Of a stretch of 18,282 nt of DNA, positions 7,521 through 12,862 are shown piece after piece. The notes under the pieces were generated by a model that was given only the letters and a program-made list of their open reading frames with translations, was not told where the DNA came from and ran no database searches. The stretch spans positions 1-18,282 of the forward strand of contig URGS01000032.1 in the NCBI GenBank assembly GCA_900547415.1. The letters run 5' to 3'. The DNA comes from an uncultured Phascolarctobacterium sp. GTDB lineage: Bacteria; Bacillota; Negativicutes; Acidaminococcales; Acidaminococcaceae. Position 1 is the first letter of the stretch; each line of letters begins with the position of its first letter. The position numbers were made by a program, and so were the translations under genes.

Positions 7521-8490
7521 TACGAAACCTGCCTATGAACGTAACAATCTGATTTTGGAGATTAACCATCTTACGAAAAAGTTTCCCGTAGATGGCGGCA
7601 AAATGCTGACGGCCTGCAATGATATAACGCTGCGTGCCTATGAGGGCAAGACTTTGGGCATAATTGGCGAGTCTGGCTGCGGCAAATCAACTCTTGTCCG
7701 CACTCTGCTGCGTATTCATCCTGCAACATCAGGTGAGGTTATTTTCGAAGGTCATGATTTGCTGAAGTCCAAAGGGGAACAGCTGCGTCAGGACAGACGC
7801 AAAATCCAAATGGTTTTTCAGGATCCTACAGCAGCCTTTAATCCCAAAATGCTGGTAAAGGACATTTTGACAGAGCCCTTAAAAAATTATGGCCTTATTA
7901 AAAACAGTGAGGTAGACGCCAAAGCTGCAGAGCTTTTGGAGATGGTTGAGCTGCCTGTTGAATTTAAGGACCGCTATCCTCATAGTATGTCCGGCGGTCA
8001 GCGTCAGCGTCTTGGTATTGCCAGAGCCTTGTCCTTAGAGCCTAGAATTATAGTTTGTGACGAAGCTACCTCTGCCTTGGACGTATCCGTACAGGAAACA
8101 GTTTGTGAGCTTTTATGCAAACTGCAGAAGGAAAAGAATATTACCTATCTTTTTATTGCCCATGATTTAGGCTTGGTAGATTTGATGTGCCATCAGGTGG
8201 CAGTAATGTATTTAGGTAATGTAGTAGAGTGGATGGAAACAGGTCGCATTGCTGAGCATTGCAAACATCCGTATACTCAGGCACTTTTGCGTGCAGTTTT
8301 TAAGGTTGATTTTAAGGCTGACGAGAAAATTGAGCCCTTGGAGGGTGAAATACCCAGTCCTCTCGATTTGCCTGAGGGCTGTCCTTTTGCAAGCCGCTGT
8401 CCAAAATGCAGTGAGCGCTGCTTAAAGGAAAAGCCGGGGCTTAAGGAAGTGGAACACGGTCATTGGGTAGCTTGTCATTTAGTCAAGTAA
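7513..8490 (+). CDS. Nik/Dpp-family ABC transporter ATPase, subunit 2 (NikE/DppF-like) with Cys-rich C-terminal domain
   Basis: This 325-residue ATPase pairs with the preceding one. Walker A is GESGCGKST (52-60), the signature is MSGGQRQRLGIARAL (159-173), Walker B is IIVCDEATSALD (179-190) and the switch histidine is H217. Residues about 255-325 form the oligopeptide-transporter C-terminal domain with C290, C296, C303 and C321. That CPFxxRCP...C...C spacing is conserved in Opp/Dpp ATPases and has been linked to an iron-sulfur cluster in some of them. AGGAGG lies 11 bases before the ATG, and the start overlaps the previous stop, so the two are coupled. A strong terminator follows, closing the operon of five genes. 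Confidence 0.93.
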   Translation: MNNTKPAYERNNLILEINHLTKKFPVDGGKMLTACNDITLRAYEGKTLGIIGESGCGKSTLVRTLLRIHPATSGEVIFEGHDLLKSKGEQLRQDRRKIQMVFQDPTAAFNPKMLVKDILTEPLKNYGLIKNSEVDAKAAELLEMVELPVEFKDRYPHSMSGGQRQRLGIARALSLEPRIIVCDEATSALDVSVQETVCELLCKLQKEKNITYLFIAHDLGLVDLMCHQVAVMYLGNVVEWMETGRIAEHCKHPYTQALLRAVFKVDFKADEKIEPLEGEIPSPLDLPEGCPFASRCPKCSERCLKEKPGLKEVEHGHWVACHLVK

Positions 8491-8538
8491 AGATACCTTG
8501 TTGTCTAAACGTATACAAAAAATAATATGTTAAAGTAT

Positions 8539-8589
8539 GGTGCTGCGTGTCTGGTGATTGCTGTTTGGAACGCAGCACCTTTTGATTTT
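8539..8589 (+). terminator. Intrinsic terminator of the ABC importer operon
   Basis: GGTGCTGCGT (8539-8548) pairs perfectly with ACGCAGCACC (8570-8579) and is followed by TTTTGATTTT. The loop is 21 bases. It lies about 50 bases after the last ATPase stop and separates the importer from the metal-efflux unit. Confidence 0.88.
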
Positions 8590-8677
8590 AAAGAGTTTAA
8601 GTATGTCTGTTTTAAGAGATAAGGATGGAATGAACTACGGCAGAGAATATTTTTTTGATAATTTTCAGACAATATTA

Positions 8678-8706
8678 TTGATGAACAATTACTCATATGT
8701 TATAAT
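8678..8706 (+). promoter_or_regulatory. Promoter of the metal-efflux ATPase unit
   Basis: TTGATG (8678-8683), a 17-base spacer and a perfect TATAAT (8701-8706) give a transcript start near 8713. The first ArsR/SmtB-type site fills most of the spacer, so a bound repressor would block RNA polymerase directly. The leader of about 100 bases contains the second site. Confidence 0.75.
8681..8699 (+). promoter_or_regulatory. ArsR/SmtB-type metal-responsive operator, copy 1
   Basis: ATGAACAATTACTCATATG has the layout of ArsR/SmtB-family operators (TGAACA-centre-TCA imperfect inverted repeat), as known for SmtB, ZiaR and CzrA. It lies between the -35 and -10. A repressor of this family would leave it on binding Zn, Cd, Co or similar ions. 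Confidence 0.72.
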
Positions 8707-8763
8707 ATAGTTAGGGTAATTCTTTAGAGGATATAATTGCCTTTATATATTTTTCTAATATAA

Positions 8764-8782
8764 ATGAACAGTTACTCATATG
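8764..8782 (+). promoter_or_regulatory. ArsR/SmtB-type metal-responsive operator, copy 2
   Basis: ATGAACAGTTACTCATATG differs from copy 1 at one base in 19 and closely resembles the TGAACAGTTATTCA core of the cyanobacterial smt operator as I recall it. It sits 83 bases downstream of copy 1, in the transcribed leader, 28 bases before the ATPase start. Such near-identity across otherwise unlike flanks argues for a protein-binding site. Confidence 0.72.
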
Positions 8783-8810
8783 ATAAATAAAATGTAAAGG
8801 TGGTATTAGC

Positions 8811-11780
8811 ATGAAAAAAGAAATTAGAGATTTAGAAGATGTACGCAATAACTCTGGTGAAGTTCGCAGTATGCATACCAAAGATTTTGCTGATGACTAT
8901 AGCAATCATCCTGAAGGTTGTACCTGTGGTCATTGTGGCAAGGACCATAGTCACAAAGGTATGAGCCATGTACCTGTTCATACTCACGAGGGTATGACTC
9001 AGGAGCACAGTCATGGAGATGCGCGTGGTGCTGTGGATTGCTGCTGTGGCAATGACGATAAGGGCAGTGATGAGGAGGACGACTCGGACCATCATCACTG
9101 TCATAACCACGAGCATCATCACGAGGGCAGCTGCGGCTGCGGTCACGACCATCACGACCATCACGACCATCATCACGAGGACAGCTGCAGCTGCGGTCAC
9201 GAGCATCATCACGAGGATAGCTGTGGCTGCGGCCATGATCATCACGAGCATCATCATGAGGAGAGCTGTGGCTGCGGCCACGACCATAACGACCATAACC
9301 ATCATGTATCAGGGCATCCGGACAACTGTCAATGTGAGCGTTGTCATCCCCACGAGGACTACTGCGATGTTTGTGGCAAAAGTCTTGCCTTGTGCACCTG
9401 CGTCATGCCTGATGCTGATAAGCTGAAGCGTGTTTATATTTTGAAAAATCTTGGCTGCGCTAACTGTGCTGCTAAAATGGAGCATAAAATTAAGGAGCTT
9501 CCTGGTGTTACCTACGCTAATATCAGCTTCGTAACTAAGCAGCTGCGTCTTTCTGCTGCAGACCACGAGGCTGTACTGCCTTTGATTAGGGAAATATGTG
9601 CTTCTATTGAATCTGACGTAGAGGTAATTCCCCGCAATGAAAAGCCTGCTTCCCACAAGGATATCCGAGGAGAGCATCGTGTATATATGGTGCAGCATTT
9701 GGATTGTGCCAACTGCGGTGCTAAAATTGAACGTGCTCTAAATCAAATGGCAGAGGTAGACGAGGCTGTTCTGACATTTACTACTAAAAAGCTGAAGGTT
9801 AAGGCTGCCTCCTATGAGGGATTGCTTGAAAAAATGCAGGCTGTTACTGACAGCGTCGAAGAAGGTGTCGTTTTAATAGAGCTGTCTAAGAGTACAAATA
9901 CTGCTGCTCATAACGAAAGTCAGAATGCCAGCCTTGTGGAAAAGCTGGGCGACAAGCTGCAGCTTATAGAAATTATCCTAGGCGGTATTGTATTCATTGC
10001 AACGGAATGGCTGAGTCTTATTCCAGAAGCGTACCACCTGTACTGTCTTGTTTTTGCCTACGTTCTTTTAGGCGGTCGCATTGTTTGGACTGCGGTGAAG
10101 AATATTGCTAAAGGTCATGTGTTTGATGAAAACTTCCTGATGACTGTTGCTACCCTGGGTGCTTTTGCTATTAAGGCCTGGGAGGAAGCAGTGGGCGTTA
10201 TGTTCTTTTATCGCGTAGGCGAATTTTTCGAGCAGCGTGCTGTAGAAAAGAGCCGCGGTCAGATTATGGAAGCCGTTGATATGCGTCCTCAGGTTGTGAA
10301 TCTGCTTATGGGCGACAAGGTGGAGGTTATTGGTGCAGAGGAAGCTCATGTTGGCGATATTCTTCTTGTTCGTGTAGGCGACAGAATTCCTCTGGACGGT
10401 ATAGTTATTGACGGTGAAAGCCTTGTGGATACATCTCCTGTAACTGGCGAGCCTGTGCCTGTTAAGAAGCAATACGGTGATGAGGTTGTTTCTGGCTGCG
10501 TAAATACCTCAGGTATGCTGAAAATCCGTGTGGAGAAGGTTTTGGAAGAATCCATGGTAACCAAGATTTTGGACAGCGTAGAAAATGCTGCTGCCAGCAA
10601 GCCTGCTATTGATCGTTTTATTACTCGTTTCGCTAGAGTTTATACTCCCTTTGTAGTAGCTGTTGCTGTACTTACTGCAGTAATTCCTTCTCTGATTACT
10701 GGCGAATGGGAAAAGTGGATTTATACAGCACTTACTTTTTTGGTCATCAGCTGTCCCTGTGCTCTTGTACTTAGTGTGCCTTTGGCATTTTTCTCCGGCA
10801 TTGGTGCTGGCTCCAAGTACGGCATTCTCTTTAAGGGCGGTGTAGCTATGGAGGCACTGAAAAATGTTGCAGCCGTAGTTATGGATAAAACTGGTACTAT
10901 AACCAAGGGTAATTTTGTTCTGCAGGAAATCAAGCCTAATGGTGTCAATGAAGATGAATTGCTGTGCTTGTGTGCAGGTGCGGAGCAGGTTTCTACTCAT
11001 CCGATTGCGGTGTCCATTGTGGCTGCTGCCAAAGAAAGAGGACTGAAGCTTGTTCGTCCAGACTTTTTTGAGGAAATTGCAGGTGAAGGTCTGGTTGCTG
11101 AAATTGCAGGTAAAACTGTGCTTTGTGGTAATACAAAGCTGATGCAGCGTTATGAAATTAGCTGTGCAGGCTATAAGGAAGCTATCTATGGCAGTGAGGT
11201 ACTTGTGGCTGTTGACGGCAAGTATTATGGACAGCTTTTAATTAACGATACTCTTAAAGAGGATGCTAAAGCAGCTGTTTCCGCTTTGAAGAATCAAGGT
11301 CTTGTTACTGCTATGCTGACTGGTGATGCTGAGCGTGAGGCTAATGCCGTAGCTGCTGCGGCAGGAGTCGATGAGGTGCGTGCTAAGCTGCTGCCTCAGG
11401 ATAAGCTGAATGCTTTGAATGAGCTGCGTAATAAGTATGGCTCTGTAATGTTTGTAGGCGATGGCATTAATGATGCTCCTGTATTGGCTGGTGCTAATGT
11501 TGGTGCTGCCATGGGCAGTGGTGCTGATGCTGCTATTGAGGCTGCTGACGTAGTGTTTATGAATTCTGAAATGAAATCCATTCCCCAGGCCATTGCCATT
11601 GCCAAGGCTACCGGTGCTATTGCTTGGCAGAACGTTGTCTTTGCTTTAGCTGTAAAGGTAATTATCATGATTGCCGGTCTTATGGGCTATGCTTCTATGT
11701 GGGCTGCGGTTTTTGCTGATACTGGCGTTTCTCTGCTGTGTGTGTTAAACTCTATTCGTATACTGTATAAGAAGGTATAA
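8811..11780 (+). CDS. P1B-type (CadA/ZntA-like) heavy-metal-exporting ATPase with His/Cys/Asp-rich N-terminus and two HMA domains
   Basis: The 989-residue pump expels divalent soft metals across the cell membrane using ATP. Residues about 36-200 are extremely rich in His, Cys and Asp, with four SC(G/S)CGH repeats (107-160) and a Cys cluster (C173 to C197). Two HMA metal-binding domains follow, GCANC (215-219) and DCANC (298-302). The core has membrane helices from about 385, TGEP (545-548), the transport motif CPC (648-650), the phosphorylation motif DKTGT (692-696), HP (730-731) and GDGINDAP (883-890). D970 in ADTG of the last helix marks the Zn/Cd/Pb (P1B-2) group, not copper pumps. Usual CadA/ZntA proteins are about 700-800 residues, so the tail is a large extra. 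AAGGTGG lies seven bases before the ATG. The operators upstream indicate metal-induced expression. Confidence 0.95.
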   Translation: MKKEIRDLEDVRNNSGEVRSMHTKDFADDYSNHPEGCTCGHCGKDHSHKGMSHVPVHTHEGMTQEHSHGDARGAVDCCCGNDDKGSDEEDDSDHHHCHNHEHHHEGSCGCGHDHHDHHDHHHEDSCSCGHEHHHEDSCGCGHDHHEHHHEESCGCGHDHNDHNHHVSGHPDNCQCERCHPHEDYCDVCGKSLALCTCVMPDADKLKRVYILKNLGCANCAAKMEHKIKELPGVTYANISFVTKQLRLSAADHEAVLPLIREICASIESDVEVIPRNEKPASHKDIRGEHRVYMVQHLDCANCGAKIERALNQMAEVDEAVLTFTTKKLKVKAASYEGLLEKMQAVTDSVEEGVVLIELSKSTNTAAHNESQNASLVEKLGDKLQLIEIILGGIVFIATEWLSLIPEAYHLYCLVFAYVLLGGRIVWTAVKNIAKGHVFDENFLMTVATLGAFAIKAWEEAVGVMFFYRVGEFFEQRAVEKSRGQIMEAVDMRPQVVNLLMGDKVEVIGAEEAHVGDILLVRVGDRIPLDGIVIDGESLVDTSPVTGEPVPVKKQYGDEVVSGCVNTSGMLKIRVEKVLEESMVTKILDSVENAAASKPAIDRFITRFARVYTPFVVAVAVLTAVIPSLITGEWEKWIYTALTFLVISCPCALVLSVPLAFFSGIGAGSKYGILFKGGVAMEALKNVAAVVMDKTGTITKGNFVLQEIKPNGVNEDELLCLCAGAEQVSTHPIAVSIVAAAKERGLKLVRPDFFEEIAGEGLVAEIAGKTVLCGNTKLMQRYEISCAGYKEAIYGSEVLVAVDGKYYGQLLINDTLKEDAKAAVSALKNQGLVTAMLTGDAEREANAVAAAAGVDEVRAKLLPQDKLNALNELRNKYGSVMFVGDGINDAPVLAGANVGAAMGSGADAAIEAADVVFMNSEMKSIPQAIAIAKATGAIAWQNVVFALAVKVIIMIAGLMGYASMWAAVFADTGVSLLCVLNSIRILYKKV
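9111..9300 (+). repeat. Degenerate in-frame tandem repeat in the His-rich tail
   Basis: GAGCATCATCACGAGG-type units followed by AGCTG-GGCTGCGG-CA recur at 9111, 9201 and 9246 (spacings of 90 and 45 bases), with a shorter copy near 9168. Each encodes E-x-S-C-(G/S)-C-G-H-(D/E)-H-H and a variable H/D/E run. Units differ in length by multiples of three, as expected from slippage that keeps the frame. Confidence 0.85.
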
Positions 11781-11809
11781 AATATAGTACCGAAAGCGAG
11801 GTATCGAAA

Positions 11810-12133
11810 ATGGGATTATTTGGTTTTGAGTCTAAAGATGAAAAGGTAAGGAAAGCAGTGGTGGATAGTCTGCCGCTATATTTTACAGCCTTTGTTGATT
11901 TTGACTATACCATAGTAGATGGCAGTATTTACGCCTGGTGCAGGCGTGATAATTTAAACGACGCCTATGAGCTAGTTTTGCATAATTTAAAGCAATGTGC
12001 AGTAAATCAAAATGCAGATGCTGTTATTGACGCTAAAATCTCTATTTCTGTCGGCAATGACAGCTGTATGGAAGGAACAGGCTATCCCTTTTACGTTGTA
12101 AATGGAACAGGTGTAGCTGTCAAAAGAAAATAA
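11810..12133 (+). CDS. Small YbjQ-like (DUF74/heavy-metal-binding-domain-like) protein of unknown function
   Basis: The 107-residue soluble protein has no signal peptide or membrane segment. Its last part, NADAVIDAKISISVG...VNGTGVAVKRK (about 68-107), resembles the end of E. coli YbjQ (GADAVVGIDIDYETVG...VSGTAVKTRR), a small fold that forms rings. The likeness is by eye and the N-terminal half (MGLFGFESKDEK...) does not match, so the family call is tentative. It starts 29 bases after the pump stop, with GCGAGG ten bases before its ATG, and shares the pump's terminator. It is therefore probably co-induced by metal. It has only two cysteines (C44 and C63 region) and no histidine cluster, so a role as a metal store is not evident. 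Confidence 0.75.
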   Translation: MGLFGFESKDEKVRKAVVDSLPLYFTAFVDFDYTIVDGSIYAWCRRDNLNDAYELVLHNLKQCAVNQNADAVIDAKISISVGNDSCMEGTGYPFYVVNGTGVAVKRK

Positions 12134-12135
12134 TA

Positions 12136-12162
12136 GAGAAGCCTTAATATAATGAGCTTCTC
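12136..12162 (+). other. Hairpin just after the YbjQ-like gene
   Basis: GAGAAGC (12136-12142) pairs with GCTTCTC (12156-12162) three bases past the stop codon. No T-run follows, so it is a weak terminator at most. It may protect the mRNA end or assist the strong terminator 24 bases downstream. Confidence 0.45.
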
Positions 12163-12185
12163 AATAAATATTGCTTGCATTTTTA

Positions 12186-12230
12186 GGGCAGAGGAATTCA
12201 GTGTAATGCTGTTGTTCTTCTGCTCTTTTT
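12186..12230 (+). terminator. Intrinsic terminator of the metal-efflux unit
   Basis: GGGCAGAGGAA (12186-12196) pairs with TTCTTCTGCTC (12215-12225), an 11-bp stem with two G-U pairs, followed by five T. It separates the efflux unit from the feo operon. Confidence 0.85.
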
Positions 12231-12266
12231 CTATTTACTTGTATGTAATAAATTCGATAGCTATGT

Positions 12267-12287
12267 CTAACTAAATCTTCTAGTTAG
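12267..12287. promoter_or_regulatory. Inverted repeat upstream of the feo promoter
   Basis: CTAACTA (12267-12273) and TAGTTAG (12281-12287) are perfect inverse complements with a seven-base spacer. The half-sites recur around the other side of the promoter. The position, about 23 bases upstream of the -35, fits a regulator site; the protein is unknown. Confidence 0.45.
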
Positions 12288-12309
12288 CTTAAGAATTTTA
12301 AAATTTCAC

Positions 12310-12339
12310 TTGACAAATACAGGATAGGTAGAGTAAACT
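12310..12339 (+). promoter_or_regulatory. Promoter of the feo operon
   Basis: A perfect TTGACA (12310-12315) is followed after 18 bases by TAAACT (12334-12339). Transcription would start near 12346, about 60 bases before feoA. The promoter lies between two inverted repeats with GTTAG/CTAAC half-sites. Confidence 0.7.
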
Positions 12340-12348
12340 CATAACATA

Positions 12349-12366
12349 AGTTAGATGTAACTAACT
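12349..12366. promoter_or_regulatory. Candidate iron-regulator operator at the feo transcript start
   Basis: AGTTAG (12349-12354) and CTAACT (12361-12366) form a perfect inverted repeat with a six-base spacer, right at the predicted start of transcription. The half-site order GTTAG...CTAAC recalls DtxR/IdeR-type sites (TTAGGTTAG-C-CTAACCTAA), but the spacing is not identical. A bound metal-loaded repressor here would block feo when iron is plentiful. Confidence 0.5.
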
Positions 12367-12405
12367 AGATTAAAATGGATGTATGAAAGGTATGAGGTAA
12401 AGATG

Positions 12406-12615
12406 ATGCCGCTATTAATGGCCAAGCCTGGCGAGGTGAATACAATTACCGCAGTACGCGGCAAAAATGAAATTAAACGCCATTTGGAAAATATGGGTTT
12501 TATTGAAGGTGCCAGCATTACCGTCATTACAGAATTTGATGGTAATCTGATTGTTAACGTAAAGGATGCACGTGTGGCTTTAAGCAAGAACATGGCGTCC
12601 AAGATATATATTTAG
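12406..12615 (+). CDS. FeoA family protein, first copy
   Basis: FeoA proteins are small cytoplasmic SH3-like partners of the iron transporter FeoB. This copy is 69 residues from the ATG at 12406 (MPLLMAKPGEV...), with GAGG eight bases upstream. The frame is open to an ATG at 12379 (78 residues) and another at 12403, but those fit the ribosome site less well. The family pattern is clear: AKPGEVNTITAVRG at the start, then I-KRHLENMGFIEGASITVI and the closing VNVKDARVALSKNMASKIYI. It leads the operon and is 15 bases from the second copy. Confidence 0.88.
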   Translation: MPLLMAKPGEVNTITAVRGKNEIKRHLENMGFIEGASITVITEFDGNLIVNVKDARVALSKNMASKIYI

Positions 12616-12630
12616 TTTAGGAGGGGTCAG

Positions 12631-12852
12631 ATGAAAACCTTAAAGGAAGTACAGGCTGGCGAGTCTGTAGTAGTAAAAAAGCTTAACGGCGAGGGAGCTT
12701 TAAAACGCAGAATAATGGATATGGGTATAACAAAAGGTGTAGAAATTTTGGTTCGCAAGCTGGCTCCTTTAGGTGACCCTATGGAGGTTACTGTACGAGG
12801 CTACGAGTTGACATTGCGTAAGAATGAAGCAGAAAGCATAGTTGTGGAGTGA
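12631..12852 (+). CDS. FeoA family protein, second copy
   Basis: This 73-residue protein shares the FeoA plan: a GESVVVKKLNG start, LKRRIMDMGITKGVEILVRKLAPLGDPMEV in the middle, and VRGYELTLRKNEAESIVV at the end. It keeps the GDP-MEV and RGYELTLR motifs that the first copy lacks, so it is the more typical FeoA and the likelier direct partner of FeoB. AGGAGGGG lies before the ATG. It ends ten bases before feoB. The two copies are clearly diverged, which suggests separate roles and not a fresh duplication. Confidence 0.93.
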   Translation: MKTLKEVQAGESVVVKKLNGEGALKRRIMDMGITKGVEILVRKLAPLGDPMEVTVRGYELTLRKNEAESIVVE

Positions 12853-12862
12853 GGTGCATAAA

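Noticed and set aside
8603..8710. 35-codon plus-strand frame between the importer terminator and the efflux promoter
   Set aside because: It has only a weak AAAGAG upstream, runs through the -35, the operator and the -10 of the ATPase promoter, and has no recognisable features.
9111..9300. Tandem DNA repeats considered as a CRISPR array
   Set aside because: The repeats are in frame within one long gene, differ in length, encode a His/Cys-rich tail, and lack unique spacers of constant length.
9013..9426. Overlapping plus-strand frame in the His-rich repeat (and a minus-strand frame at 8832-9305)
   Set aside because: Both are low-complexity shadows of the CAC/CAT/GAC-rich repeat: one gives runs of I/T/A, the other runs of M/V/A. 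Neither has a ribosome site, and the true frame continues into the HMA and ATPase domains.
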